From Clostridia bacterium (lineage in GTDB: Bacteria > Bacillota > Clostridia > Christensenellales > Aristaeellaceae), in the NCBI GenBank assembly GCA_017519405.1, contig JAFWSH010000011.1, positions 1-53,797 on the forward strand: 53,797 bases of DNA. Reading direction: 5' to 3'. The notes beneath the pieces are model-generated. The model was not told the origin of the DNA. It saw only the letters and a list, made by a program, of their open reading frames with translations, and did not search any database. Positions 1-8,278 of the stretch are shown one piece after another. Numbering within the stretch: position 1 is the first letter of the stretch; every line of letters begins with the position of its first letter. The position numbers and the translations under genes are program-made.

Positions 1-141
1 GAGATGGTGATGCCCGGTGACAACATCGACATGGAGATCACCCTGATCACCCCCATCGCCATGGAGCAGGGCCTGCGCTTCGCTATCCGCGAGGGCGGCC
101 GTACCGTGGGCTCCGGCGTTGTGGCCAAGGTCATCGAGTAA
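1..141 (+). CDS. tuf: Elongation factor Tu, C-terminal end (partial)
   Basis: The window opens inside an open frame whose last 46 residues read [15 protein letters not shown] and continue to [10 protein letters not shown] before a TAA at 139-141. This is the conserved C-terminal beta-barrel (domain 3) of EF-Tu, the GTPase that brings aminoacyl-tRNA to the ribosome. The 5' part lies outside the window. It is followed by rpmG after 70 bases, as in other Clostridia where tuf precedes rpmG-secE-nusG. The identification is safe; nothing can be said about the start or its promoter. Confidence 0.96.
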   Translation, partial: EMVMPGDNIDMEITLITPIAMEQGLRFAIREGGRTVGSGVVAKVIE

Positions 142-152
142 CAAAGCTTGCT

Positions 153-180
153 CCTCCCTGCGGCGCTGTCCGCAGGGAGG
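153..180 (+). other. Stem-loop between tuf and rpmG
   Basis: An 11-base perfect stem (153-163 with 170-180, CCTCCCTGCGG) closes a 6-base loop 12 bases after the tuf stop. It is not followed by a T-run, so it is not a standard intrinsic terminator. It may be a processing or partial-termination hairpin that separates tuf from the rpmG-secE-nusG message. Its right arm contains GGGAGG, but the rpmG Shine-Dalgarno is the separate AGGAGG at 196-201. Confidence 0.45.
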
Positions 181-211
181 GGAAAGAGAAACCGCAGGAG
201 GTGTCTGAAGA

Positions 212-376
212 ATGGCAAAGAGTGCCACCCGTCAGAAGGTTTGCCTGGCCTGCACCGAGTGCAAGCAGCGCAACTACAACAACATGAAAAACAAGAAAAA
301 CACCCCGGACCGTCTTGAGCTGAAGAAGTATTGCCCCTTCTGCAGAAAGCACACGGTTCACCGCGAGACCAAGTGA
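212..376 (+). CDS. rpmG: 50S ribosomal protein L33
   Basis: This 54-residue protein has the sequence features of bacterial L33: a basic N-terminus, two CxxC pairs (LACTEC and YCPFC) able to hold a structural zinc, and the closing TVHRETK. It is a component of the large ribosomal subunit near the E site. The ATG at 212 follows AGGAGG (196-201) by 10 bases. The four cysteines indicate the zinc-binding C+ form. It sits between tuf and secE, the usual place in Gram-positive genomes, and is probably co-transcribed with secE and nusG. Confidence 0.95.
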   Translation: MAKSATRQKVCLACTECKQRNYNNMKNKKNTPDRLELKKYCPFCRKHTVHRETK

Positions 377-397
377 TCAGCGTGAGGATGTGAGAAT

Positions 398-865
398 ATG
401 GCAGACACGAAGAAGAACCCCGCCGAGAAGCAGGAGCAGTCCTGGTTTGCCCGGTGCATCAACTGGTTCAAGAAGCTGCCCGGCCGGATCGCCACGCCGT
501 TCCGCAACATGGTCAATGAGCTCAAGCGGGTGACCTGGCCCACCAAGCGCAAGCTGCTCATCTACAGCATCACCGTGCTGGTGTTCATGCTGTTCATGAT
601 GGTGGTTGTGGGCGCGTTCGACCTGGGCTCCTCCACGCTGGTGCGTTCCCTGCACAATGTGGGCGGCACCAAAACCACGCAGACTGCCGTTGTGGATCCT
701 GCCGATGTGGTGGAGACCACGGAGAACACTGAGGCTGCGGTGGAAGAGGCTGTCGAGGGTGCGGAGACCACAGCGGAGCAGGCAGCCGATGGCGCCGAGG
801 CCGCGGTGGAAGAGGCTGTCGAGACTGCCGCTGAGGAAGCGGCCGACCCTGCCGCGGGTGAGTGA
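398..865 (+). CDS. secE: Preprotein translocase subunit SecE with acidic C-terminal extension
   Basis: SecE clamps SecY in the membrane translocon. Residues 36-80 hold the family core: the amphipathic helix with NELKRVTWPTK, then a single membrane helix (about 53-73). Gram-positive SecE proteins are usually about 60-75 residues. This one is 155, because residues 91-155 form a low-complexity tail rich in Ala, Glu, Thr and Val with no Lys or Arg after the KTT stretch. The tail follows the membrane helix and so should lie outside the cytoplasm if the usual topology holds; that placement is inference. It lies between rpmG and nusG, the expected order. The tail contains a repeated AAVEEAVE pattern. 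Confidence 0.93.
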   Translation: MADTKKNPAEKQEQSWFARCINWFKKLPGRIATPFRNMVNELKRVTWPTKRKLLIYSITVLVFMLFMMVVVGAFDLGSSTLVRSLHNVGGTKTTQTAVVDPADVVETTENTEAAVEEAVEGAETTAEQAADGAEAAVEEAVETAAEEAADPAAGE

Positions 866-889
866 CCTGCAGCGCACAGGAGCATTGAC

Positions 890-1471
890 ATGAGTGACAA
901 CGCCAACAAAGTGACCCAGGAATCCATGGTGCCGGAGGCGCAGGCGGGCAAGCTGTGCTGGTATGTGGTGCACACCTATTCCGGCTATGAGAACAAGGTG
1001 ATGGACACGCTGCAGAAGAGCGTGGACAACAGCCCTGAGATGTCCAAGCTGATCCGCGACATCCGGATTCCCATGGAGGAAGTGGAGGAGATCCGCAACG
1101 GCCGCCGCGTGAAGGTGCAGCGCAAGGTGTTCCCCGGCTATGTGATGGTGCAGATGATCTGGACCACCGAGAGCTGGTACCTGGTGCGCAACACCCGCGG
1201 CGTCACGGGCTTTGTGGGCCCGGAGAGCAAGCCGGTGCCGCTGTCCGACGAGGAAGTGGAGCGGATGCTCAACCCTGTCAGCCCCGAGATCAAGACGGAT
1301 ATCGCCATCGGCATGGAGGTGCGGGTGCTCTCCGGCTCCCTGGAGAACCTCATTGCCACGGTGGAGGATATCGACCCCGTGATGGGCACCGTCAAGGTCA
1401 AGGTGCTGATGTTCGCTGGTCGCGAGCAGATGGTGGACTTGCCCATGGATCAGGTGCAGAAGGTGGATTGA
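890..1471 (+). CDS. nusG: Transcription termination/antitermination factor NusG
   Basis: NusG binds RNA polymerase and links it to the ribosome or Rho. The 193-residue protein starts with a short variable segment, then the NGN domain (about 24-125, beginning KLCWYVVHTYSGYENKV and containing FPGYVMV and RNTRGVTGFVG). The C-terminal KOW domain (about 138-193) follows, with EVRVLSGSLENL in place of the commoner GPF motif. The ATG at 890 follows AGGAG with good spacing. It lies 24 bases after secE and before rplK, the standard order. Confidence 0.95.
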   Translation: MSDNANKVTQESMVPEAQAGKLCWYVVHTYSGYENKVMDTLQKSVDNSPEMSKLIRDIRIPMEEVEEIRNGRRVKVQRKVFPGYVMVQMIWTTESWYLVRNTRGVTGFVGPESKPVPLSDEEVERMLNPVSPEIKTDIAIGMEVRVLSGSLENLIATVEDIDPVMGTVKVKVLMFAGREQMVDLPMDQVQKVD

Positions 1472-1594
1472 ACGATCCGCCGACAAAGGCTTTAACGCCG
1501 CTGCGGCGGCGAGGGCAGTCCTCCGCAAGGAGGACGTGGGAGGGAGCGCAGGACGCTCCCGCGAGACCACACAGGTTTAGGAGGTGCCATCAAC
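1472..1594 (+). promoter_or_regulatory. rplK-rplA leader with two hairpins
   Basis: The 123-base gap before rplK is far longer than the other gaps in this cluster. It contains two strong hairpins: TCCTCC/GGAGGA with a GCAA loop (1519-1534) and GGGAGCG/CGCTCCC (1542-1560). Leaders of L11-L1 operons often carry an L1-binding site that mimics 23S rRNA for feedback control. I cannot match the L1 site base for base, so the regulatory role is inference from position and structure. Confidence 0.4.
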
Positions 1595-2020
1595 ATGGCA
1601 AAGAAAGTTACCGCGTACATCAAACTGCAGGTTCCTGCGGGCAAGGCCAACCCGGCTCCGCCCATTGGTCCTGCGCTGGGCCAGCACGGTGTGAACATTC
1701 CGGGCTTCTGCAAGGAGTTCAATGACCGCACCAAGAACGATGTGGGTCTGATCATCCCGGTGGTCATCACGGTCTACTCCGACCGTTCCTTCACCTTCAT
1801 CACCAAGACGCCCCCCGTCCCGGTGCTGATCAAGAAGGAGCTGGGCATTGAGACCGCCAGCGCCCGTCCCAACAAGGACAAGGTGGGTCAGCTGACGAAG
1901 GAGCAGCTGACCAAGATTGCCCGGATCAAGATGCCCGATCTGAATGCCGCGAGCCTGGAGGCGGCCGAGTCCATGGTGGCCGGCACCGCGCGCAGCATGG
2001 GCGTCACTGTGGAACAGTAA
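1595..2020 (+). CDS. rplK: 50S ribosomal protein L11
   Basis: The 141-residue frame is a full-length L11, with the N-terminal domain ([30 protein letters not shown]) and the C-terminal rRNA-binding domain ending in [11 protein letters not shown]11 forms the GTPase-associated centre of the 50S subunit, where EF-Tu and EF-G act and where RelA senses stalled ribosomes. The start follows TAGGAGG about 8 bases upstream. It is followed by rplA after 58 bases. Confidence 0.97.
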   Translation: MAKKVTAYIKLQVPAGKANPAPPIGPALGQHGVNIPGFCKEFNDRTKNDVGLIIPVVITVYSDRSFTFITKTPPVPVLIKKELGIETASARPNKDKVGQLTKEQLTKIARIKMPDLNAASLEAAESMVAGTARSMGVTVEQ

Positions 2021-2078
2021 GCATCGCGATTTTGTGGGAGGACATTGTGCCGTTAACACCACAAGGAGGAATGAACAC

Positions 2079-2768
2079 ATGAAGCATGGCAAGAAGTATC
2101 AGGAGAGCGTCAAACTGATTGACGCCACCGCCCTCTACGATCCGGATCAGGCCTGCGATCTGGTCATCAAGACCGGCAAGGCGAAGTTCGACGAGACGGT
2201 GGAAATCTCCATCCGCCTGGGCGTGGATCCCCGGCACGCTGACCAGCAGGTCCGCGGCGCGGTGGTGCTGCCCCACGGCACCGGCAAGACGGTCCGCGTG
2301 CTGGTCATCGCCAAGGGCGAGAAGGCCAAGGAAGCCGAGGCCGCCGGCGCCGACTATGTGGGCGCGGAGGACATGATCGCAAAGATCCAGCAGGAGAGCT
2401 GGTTCGACTTCGACGTCTGCGTGGCCACCCCCGACATGATGGGCCTGGTGGGCCGCATCGGCCGCATCCTGGGCCCCAAGGGCCTCATGCCGAACCCCAA
2501 GTCCGGCACCGTGACCATGGACGTCACCAAGGCGGTGCACGACATCAAAGCCGGTAAAGTGGAGTATCGTCTGGACAAGACGGCCATCATCCACTGCCCC
2601 ATCGGCAAGGTTTCCTTCGGCGTGGAGAAGCTGAACGAGAACCTGACCGCCCTGATGGAGGCCATCATCAAGGCCAAGCCCTCCGCTGCGAAGGGCACCT
2701 ACATCCGCTCCATCTATCTGAGCTCCACCATGGGCCCCGCCGTGCGCGTGAACCCGCTGAAGTTCTGA
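2079..2768 (+). CDS. rplA: 50S ribosomal protein L1
   Basis: The protein has 229 residues, the normal L1 length, and carries the family motifs [32 protein letters not shown] and [10 protein letters not shown]1 builds the mobile stalk at the ribosomal E site and usually represses its own operon. The start is the ATG at 2079, 8 bases after AAGGAGGA; an open frame extends upstream but has no ribosome site. An intrinsic terminator follows, and rplJ/rplL, the usual next genes, are absent. Confidence 0.97.
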   Translation: MKHGKKYQESVKLIDATALYDPDQACDLVIKTGKAKFDETVEISIRLGVDPRHADQQVRGAVVLPHGTGKTVRVLVIAKGEKAKEAEAAGADYVGAEDMIAKIQQESWFDFDVCVATPDMMGLVGRIGRILGPKGLMPNPKSGTVTMDVTKAVHDIKAGKVEYRLDKTAIIHCPIGKVSFGVEKLNENLTALMEAIIKAKPSAAKGTYIRSIYLSSTMGPAVRVNPLKF

Positions 2769-2780
2769 TAACAGCCTGAC

Positions 2781-2823
2781 AAGAAAGCCGTCCTTTCCTC
2801 CGGGGAGGGGCGGTTTCTTCTTC
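2781..2823 (+). terminator. Intrinsic terminator after rplA
   Basis: An extended hairpin begins at AAGAAAGCCG (2781) and ends at CGGTTTCTTC (2811-2820), with an inner CCTCC/GGAGG stem, followed by TTC-rich sequence. It closes the ribosomal protein cluster. Confidence 0.7.
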
Positions 2824-2850
2824 ATTTGAGGAAACGGAGGATTCATCACC

Positions 2851-3474
2851 ATGAAGAGAAACACGATCTTCCCCATGATCGGCATCGCGGCAGGCCTGCT
2901 GGCCATCGTTTTCGCCATCGTGGCATTCACCTCGGGAGGCAGCAGCCTCAGCGGAAGCACGGGAACCTACACTTCCTACGCCTACTACGGCGGCGACGCC
3001 TATACCGGCATTCAGCAGGCTGCGGCGGACACCGCCCGGAATGTGAAGAGCCTGGCGGAGATCGTGCAGAGCGGCTTCCGGAGCGTGGGGGGCGGGAACA
3101 ATGCGGGCTTCATCCTGCTGGTGATGGGCTTTGCCCTGATTGCCTTCTCCGGGGCGAAGCTGTCGGAATACAAGGCGTCTGCCCTGTATGAGCAGGCCGT
3201 GCTGAACGCGCTGAAGACCCAGAAGACGCCTGAGCAGGCACCCACGGCGGAGCAGGCCCCTGCGGCCCCCGCCAACCGCTGGCACATGGACACCGCCTGG
3301 CCGGTGGCCGATCCCCAGGAGGTGTCGAAAAAGGCGGAGGCCATCGTGGCCGAACCGCCCCACGAGGTGGAGCCCGAAGCCGGGGCCGCAGCGCTTGCGG
3401 AGGACCCCAAGGCGGAGAATGATCCGGAGCCTGCGGCTGAGGCCGATCACGCGCCTGCCGGGGAGGAAGAATAA
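2851..3474 (+). CDS. Hypothetical two-helix membrane protein with acidic tail
   Basis: The product (207 residues) matches no family I recognise. Residues 8-27 are a hydrophobic helix or uncleaved signal. A Gly/Ser/Tyr-rich loop follows, and then a second membrane helix at about 88-108 (FILLVMGFALIAFSG). The last 90 residues are rich in Ala, Pro and Glu and contain one more ordered stretch around NRWHMDTAWPVADP. Two helices with both ends on the same side suggest a small envelope protein. The start follows ACGGAGG. It lies between the rplA terminator and rfbC, 29 bases before the latter, so the two may be co-transcribed. Confidence 0.7.
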   Translation: MKRNTIFPMIGIAAGLLAIVFAIVAFTSGGSSLSGSTGTYTSYAYYGGDAYTGIQQAAADTARNVKSLAEIVQSGFRSVGGGNNAGFILLVMGFALIAFSGAKLSEYKASALYEQAVLNALKTQKTPEQAPTAEQAPAAPANRWHMDTAWPVADPQEVSKKAEAIVAEPPHEVEPEAGAAALAEDPKAENDPEPAAEADHAPAGEEE

Positions 3475-3503
3475 CCCGAGGAGCTTTGACAGGAGGCAGC
3501 AGG

Positions 3504-4118
3504 ATGGGACAGATCACGGTGGAACGCAATGCGGGCGGCATTGAGGGCCTGTGCGTGATCACACCGCAGGTCCACGGGGACGCCAGGGGCTATTTCATGG
3601 AAACCTGGAACCGCCGGGATATGGAGGAGGCAGGCATCACCCTGGATTTTGTCCAGGACAACCAGTCCGCCTCCGTGAAGGGCGTCCTTCGCGGATTGCA
3701 CTTTCAGATCCGGCACCCCCAGGCCAAGCTGGTGCGGGTGATCCGGGGGGCGGTGTACGACGTGGTGGTGGATCTCCGACCGGGTTCGGCCACCTTCGGG
3801 CAGCACCACGGGGAGTTCCTCACCGCGGAGAACCACCGGCAGATGCTGGTGCCCCGTGGCTTTGCCCACGGGTTCCTGGTGCTGTCGGAGGAGGCGGAAT
3901 TCTGCTACAAGTGTGACGACTTCTACCACCCGGGGGACGAGGGCGGCATCGCCTGGAATGATCCGGAGCTGGGGATCGCCTGGCCGGAGCTGGCGCCGGA
4001 CGGAGCGCACCTGCTGGACGGCACAGTACTGCAGCTCAGCGACCGTGACCGCTGCTGGAAGGGGCTCCGGGAGACCATGGCAGCGCCGGAGAGGGGAGAA
4101 AACAAATGCCCTGGCTGA
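3504..4118 (+). CDS. rfbC: dTDP-4-dehydrorhamnose 3,5-epimerase (RmlC)
   Basis: RmlC epimerises C3 and C5 of dTDP-4-keto-6-deoxyglucose in dTDP-L-rhamnose synthesis. The 204-residue cupin has the hallmarks LRGLHFQ (catalytic His66), RGAVYDVVVDLR, PRGFAHGF and the Tyr of DFYHP (about residue 141). I chose the ATG at 3504 because AGGAGG ends 8 bases before it; the upstream in-frame ATG at 3486 has no such site. The other rhamnose genes (rfbA, rfbB, rfbD) are not in the window. The 3' end overlaps the next gene by 13 bases. Confidence 0.93.
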   Translation: MGQITVERNAGGIEGLCVITPQVHGDARGYFMETWNRRDMEEAGITLDFVQDNQSASVKGVLRGLHFQIRHPQAKLVRVIRGAVYDVVVDLRPGSATFGQHHGEFLTAENHRQMLVPRGFAHGFLVLSEEAEFCYKCDDFYHPGDEGGIAWNDPELGIAWPELAPDGAHLLDGTVLQLSDRDRCWKGLRETMAAPERGENKCPG

Positions 4119-5008
4119 TCGGTATCCTGATCACGGCGCTGGTGGCGGGCGCCCTGCTGCTGGGCCTGGGGTTCGCCCTGGCGGCCTACGCGGCCCGGAC
4201 CAACCGGCAGACGATCCCCCAGGCCTGGGCCTGGCAGCGGGCGCACTATGACCTGAGCTGGTATGAGGGCCTGAGCAAAACCGAGTGGCAGGTGACGTGC
4301 AGCGACGGCTACGTGCTGCATGTCCACCTGCTGGAGAACCCGATCCCCTCCGACCGCTACATCCTGATCTCCCACGGCTACACCGACTGCCACGTGGGCT
4401 CCCTGAAGTATGCGAAGACCTATCTGGACCTGGGATTCAACGTGATCACCTATGACCTCCGGGGTCACGGGGAGAACGCCCCCGCTTTCTGCACCTACTC
4501 TGTCCGGGAGGCCAGGGACCTGAACGCCCTGATCCTGGACTGCCGGGGAAGGTTCCCGGGGGCCCGGGTACTGGGGCTTCACGGGGAGTCCCTGGGGGCC
4601 GCCACCACGGTGGCCTGCCTGGGCTACCGGCCGGAGGTGGACTTCGCCGTGGCCGACTGCGGCTTCTGCGAGATCGAGCCCATCCTGGTCCAGGGACTGA
4701 AGGGCTTCCACCTGCCTGCCTGGCTGGTGCATGTGGCCTCCCTGTGCGCGAAAATCCGCTATGGCAGCTTTTACCATGAGATGCGCCCCATTGACTGTCT
4801 GCCGGAGAACCGCATCCCCCTTCTCTTTCTCCACGGGGAGAAGGACAGTTTCATTCCGCCGGAGCACAGCCACAGGATGTGGAAGGCCACATCAGGCTTC
4901 AGCGAGTTCTTCCTCATCGAGGGGGCCGGCCATGCCGCCTCTGTGCTGACAGATCCGGCGGCCTACAGGGCGTATGTGGAGGGCTTCCTGAGGAAAGTGC
5001 TGATTTGA
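4106..5008 (+). CDS. Membrane-anchored alpha/beta hydrolase
   Basis: The 300-residue protein begins with a membrane helix (about residues 4-30) followed by an alpha/beta hydrolase domain. The likely triad is Ser162 in GESLG, Asp247 in HGEKDSFIPP and His276 in GAGH. The oxyanion region is ISHGYTD and the strand-4 motif is YDLRGHGEN. This matches the family of N-terminally anchored serine hydrolases common in Firmicutes, whose substrates are mostly unknown. The start overlaps the end of rfbC by 13 bases, so translation is probably coupled. A strong terminator follows. Confidence 0.87.
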   Translation: MPWLIGILITALVAGALLLGLGFALAAYAARTNRQTIPQAWAWQRAHYDLSWYEGLSKTEWQVTCSDGYVLHVHLLENPIPSDRYILISHGYTDCHVGSLKYAKTYLDLGFNVITYDLRGHGENAPAFCTYSVREARDLNALILDCRGRFPGARVLGLHGESLGAATTVACLGYRPEVDFAVADCGFCEIEPILVQGLKGFHLPAWLVHVASLCAKIRYGSFYHEMRPIDCLPENRIPLLFLHGEKDSFIPPEHSHRMWKATSGFSEFFLIEGAGHAASVLTDPAAYRAYVEGFLRKVLI

Positions 5009-5075
5009 CGAAGTGCAGATCGGTGGGAACAGGCAGGAAAGCCGAGCTGGTGTTTCCGGGTCCTGGCATTGGCAT

Positions 5076-5126
5076 AAAAACCCGCAGAGACGAGGACAGC
5101 AGTTCCCGGCACTGCGGGTTTTTTCC
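5076..5126 (+). terminator. Intrinsic terminator after the alpha/beta hydrolase gene
   Basis: AAAACCCGCAG (5077-5087) pairs with CTGCGGGTTTT (5112-5122) and the T-run continues to 5124. It ends the transcript carrying rfbC and the hydrolase gene. Confidence 0.8.
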
Positions 5127-5172
5127 GGCTTTCGTCAGGGGCTGCGGAGAAATCCTGCGAGGCCGTCACGGA

Positions 5173-5200
5173 TTGACAGACGGCCGGGATGGGGTAGAAT
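5173..5200 (+). promoter_or_regulatory. Sigma-A promoter for the helicase gene
   Basis: TTGACA at 5173-5178 and TAGAAT at 5195-5200 are separated by 16 bases. The helicase gene starts at 5240. Confidence 0.7.
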
Positions 5201-5239
5201 AGAAGGGCCGAGACAAAGGGCAGAGGGGAGGAGAGAGGC

Positions 5240-7546
5240 ATGCGGCAAGTCCGGCTGTCGGTCCGGGAGCTGGTGGAGTTCACCTGCCGGGGAGAGGACA
5301 TTGTCAGCGGTCTCTCCGCCCTGCGGGACATGCAGGAGGGGGTTCTGGGCCACAAGGCCAGGCAGGAGCGCCTGGCGCCGCCCTGGGAGGCGGAGGTGCC
5401 CCTGACGCTGACCCTGCCGCTGGATGAAGAGGAGGAGCTGCGCCTCAGCGGGCGGATGGATGTCTTCTGCCCCGGGGAGACGCCGGTGATCGAGGAGATC
5501 AAGCTGTGGCAGGGGAAAACACCGCCCCCGGAGGCAGTCCCCGCCCACCGGGCCCAGGCGGTGATCTACGGCCACATGCTCTGCCTGCGGGACAGCCTCC
5601 CCCGGGTGGAGGTCCGGGTGGTGTATGTGGACCGCAGCGGCGGCGTGCTGGCGGCCTTCCCGGAGACCATGACGGCGGAGGCGTGCGCCGCGGTGTTTGA
5701 CAGCTTCCGGGAGCCCTGGCTCAGACGCAGGGAGAGGCTGAAAGCCCACGCAGACCGGCGGGATACGTCGCTGAGACACCTGGGTTTCCCCTTCGGCGCC
5801 TGGCGGCCGGGACAGCGGGAGCTGGCGGCCCGGGTCTACACGGCGGTGCGGCAGGGCCTGCGGCTGTTTGCCCAGATGCCCACCGGAACGGGCAAGTCCG
5901 CGGCCACGCTGTTTCCGGCGCTGAAAGCCATGGGGGAGGGCTGGACGGAGCAGATCTTCTGCCTCACGGCCCGCACCACCCAGCGCCTCAGCCCGCTGGA
6001 CACCCTGGCCCGGCTGCGGGAACAGCCCCTGTGCCTCTGGACGCTGGTGCTGGACGCGAAGGACCGGCAGTGCCCGGAGAAAACCCTGTGCCATCCCGAC
6101 TGGTGCCCCCGGGCCAAGGGGCACTTCCTCCGGGACGCGGCGGCGCTGGAGGAGATGCTGAGCCGGGAGGACTGGACGCCGGAGGTCATCCGGGAGGTGG
6201 CGGACCGGCACTGCATCTGCCCCTTCGAGTTCAGCCTCAGCCTGTGCGAGCTGGCGGATGTAGTCATCTGCGACTACAACTACGCCCTGGATCCGGTGGT
6301 GCATATCCAGCGCGTCTTTGACAAGGCCAAGCCTGTGACGCTGCTCATCGATGAGGCCCACAACCTGCCGGACCGGGTGCGGGCCATGCTCTCCGGGAGC
6401 CTCGACGGCGAGGCGCTGCGGCGGATGCGGGCGGCAGTGGGCCGGGAGGCCGGCCGGAGTCACCCCCTGTGGAAGGCCATGGGCAAGGTGGTGAAAGCAC
6501 TGGAGACGATCCCCGGGGAGGGGGAGCAGGAGGGGACGCTGCCGGCTGTGCCGGAGGCGCTGATGGCAGCGGTGAACGACCTGCTGGAGGCCTGGACAGA
6601 CAGCGGCCGCACACCCCTGCGGACGGAGGGCCTGGCGGAGTTCATGGGGGAGGTGGCGGGCTTCCGGCGGGCCTGGCGGGGCGACACCCCCGGTGCGGTG
6701 TTCTGGCAGGGGAGCAGGCACCCCCGGCTCACGGTGATGGCGCTGGATATCGCGGCCTATTTCGCGGAGGTGACCCGGGGCAAGCGCGGCACGGTCTGCT
6801 TCTCGGCAACCTTGACGCCGCTGGACCGGATGAAGACCCTCCTGGGCGGGGATCCGGAGGACGGGTGCTATACGGGCCCCTCCAGCTTTCCGCCGGAGCA
6901 CCTGTTGCTGCTGCGCAAGCGGATCGACACCCGCTACAGCCGCCGGGAGGCCGCGGCACCCGCCCTGGCGGAGGCCATTGAGACCATGGTCCGGGCGCAC
7001 CCGGGCCACTATCTGGCCTACTTCCCCAGCTATGCCTTCATGACCCGGGTGGCGGAGCTCTTAACCGTGCCCTATGTGATGCAGACCCGCTCCATGGACA
7101 TTGCCCAGCGGGCGGCCTTTCTGCAGCCGTTCCGGGCGGATGCGCCGCCCTGTCTGGGGCTGTGCGTGCTGGGCGGGGTGTTTGCCGAGGGGATTGACCT
7201 GCCGGGGGAGGCCCTGGACGGGGTAGCCGTGGCGGGGATCGGTCTGCCCCAGGTGGGCATCGAGCGGGAGACGCTGCGGGCCTGGTTTGACAAGAACGGG
7301 CTGGACGGCTTCCTCTACGCCTACCAGATGCCCGGCCTGCAGAAAGTGGCCCAGGCCGTGGGCCGGGTGATCCGGACGGAGACGGACCGGGGCGTGGCCC
7401 TGCTGCTGGATGACCGCTACGGACGGAGGGACTGCGTGGCCCTCTGCCCGTCCCACTGGCGGATGGAGGACGGCGACGCGGCGGAAATGCTGGCGGCGTT
7501 CTGGCAGCGTACGGATGCGACGACGAAGACAGAGAAGGACGGATGA
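5240..7546 (+). CDS. Nuclease-helicase fusion of the XPD/DinG type (PD-(D/E)XK plus iron-sulfur helicase)
   Basis: The protein has 768 residues. The N-terminal 180 look like a PD-(D/E)XK (RecB/Cas4-like) nuclease: GRMDVF (about 72-77), EEIKLWQGK (85-93) and QAVIYGHML (104-112, the QxxxY motif). An XPD/DinG-like superfamily 2 helicase follows, with Walker A PTGTGKS (about 214-220), motif II DEAH (about 370) in LLIDEAHNLPDR, a cysteine cluster between them (C278, C284, C288 and CICPF) that fits a 4Fe-4S site, and the C-terminal motif QAVGRVIR. It probably processes DNA during repair. No CRISPR or phage genes are near. It has its own promoter and overlaps the next gene by 4 bases. Confidence 0.87.
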   Translation: MRQVRLSVRELVEFTCRGEDIVSGLSALRDMQEGVLGHKARQERLAPPWEAEVPLTLTLPLDEEEELRLSGRMDVFCPGETPVIEEIKLWQGKTPPPEAVPAHRAQAVIYGHMLCLRDSLPRVEVRVVYVDRSGGVLAAFPETMTAEACAAVFDSFREPWLRRRERLKAHADRRDTSLRHLGFPFGAWRPGQRELAARVYTAVRQGLRLFAQMPTGTGKSAATLFPALKAMGEGWTEQIFCLTARTTQRLSPLDTLARLREQPLCLWTLVLDAKDRQCPEKTLCHPDWCPRAKGHFLRDAAALEEMLSREDWTPEVIREVADRHCICPFEFSLSLCELADVVICDYNYALDPVVHIQRVFDKAKPVTLLIDEAHNLPDRVRAMLSGSLDGEALRRMRAAVGREAGRSHPLWKAMGKVVKALETIPGEGEQEGTLPAVPEALMAAVNDLLEAWTDSGRTPLRTEGLAEFMGEVAGFRRAWRGDTPGAVFWQGSRHPRLTVMALDIAAYFAEVTRGKRGTVCFSATLTPLDRMKTLLGGDPEDGCYTGPSSFPPEHLLLLRKRIDTRYSRREAAAPALAEAIETMVRAHPGHYLAYFPSYAFMTRVAELLTVPYVMQTRSMDIAQRAAFLQPFRADAPPCLGLCVLGGVFAEGIDLPGEALDGVAVAGIGLPQVGIERETLRAWFDKNGLDGFLYAYQMPGLQKVAQAVGRVIRTETDRGVALLLDDRYGRRDCVALCPSHWRMEDGDAAEMLAAFWQRTDATTKTEKDG

Positions 7547-8187
7547 ACATGCGGGCAATCCTGTTTGACCTTGACGGCACCCTGACCAACACCCTGCAGG
7601 ATATTGCGGACGCCATGAACCGGGCGTTGACGCTGCACCACCTGCCGGTGTGGGAGACAGATGACTACCGCTACCTGGTGGGCAACGGGGCCAGGGTGCT
7701 GGCCCGGCGGGCGGTCCGAGACCGGCAGGAGCTGGCAGAGGCCGTGCTGAAGGATTACCAGGCCTGGTATCAGGACCATGCCCTGGTGACAACGCACCCC
7801 TACGCCGGGATGCCGGAGCTGCTGCGGGAACTGAGGCAGCGGGGAATCCCCCTCTGCGTGCTGTCCAACAAGCCGGATGCCGACACCCGCCATGTGGTGG
7901 CCCACTTCTTTCCGGAAATCGATTTTGCCTGCGTCCGGGGCCAAATGCCCGGGGTCCCGGTGAAGCCTGACCCTTCCGCAGCCCTGGCCATCGCGGAATC
8001 CCTGGCCATTGCCCCGGCAGACTTCCTCTATCTGGGGGACACGGCGGTGGACATGACCTGCGCCCGGGCGGCGGGGATGCACCCGGTGGGCGTGCTGTGG
8101 GGCTTCCGGGAGGAGAAGGAGCTGGTGGACAGCGGCGCGGAGCTGCTGATCCGGGAACCCATGGAGCTGCTGGAACACATCGGGTGA
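7543..8187 (+). CDS. HAD-family hydrolase, phosphoglycolate phosphatase-like
   Basis: The 214-residue protein has all four HAD motifs: FDLDGTLTNT (motif I, nucleophile Asp), LSNKPD (II), the Lys of VPVKPDPS (III) and YLGDTAVDM (IV). The helical cap after motif I gives the phosphoglycolate phosphatase / pyrophosphatase (Gph/PpaX) subclass. The exact substrate cannot be read from sequence. The ATGA overlap with the helicase stop codon indicates translational coupling. Phosphoglycolate arises during repair of 3' DNA ends, so pairing with a nuclease-helicase may be functional; that is inference. I see no terminator before the rny leader. Confidence 0.87.
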   Translation: MNMRAILFDLDGTLTNTLQDIADAMNRALTLHHLPVWETDDYRYLVGNGARVLARRAVRDRQELAEAVLKDYQAWYQDHALVTTHPYAGMPELLRELRQRGIPLCVLSNKPDADTRHVVAHFFPEIDFACVRGQMPGVPVKPDPSAALAIAESLAIAPADFLYLGDTAVDMTCARAAGMHPVGVLWGFREEKELVDSGAELLIREPMELLEHIG

Positions 8188-8243
8188 GGACGAAAATTGG
8201 CAAAACTTGTCTGTTCCCGGCCTGAATTCTTCCTGAAATGCGC

Positions 8244-8272
8244 TTGACAGATGCGCATGAAATCAGTACAAT
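8244..8272 (+). promoter_or_regulatory. Strong sigma-A promoter upstream of the rny leader
   Basis: TTGACA (8244-8249) and TACAAT (8267-8272) are separated by exactly 17 bases. The predicted start of transcription is near 8279, about 310 bases before the rny start codon. Confidence 0.85.
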
Positions 8273-8278
8273 AATTCT

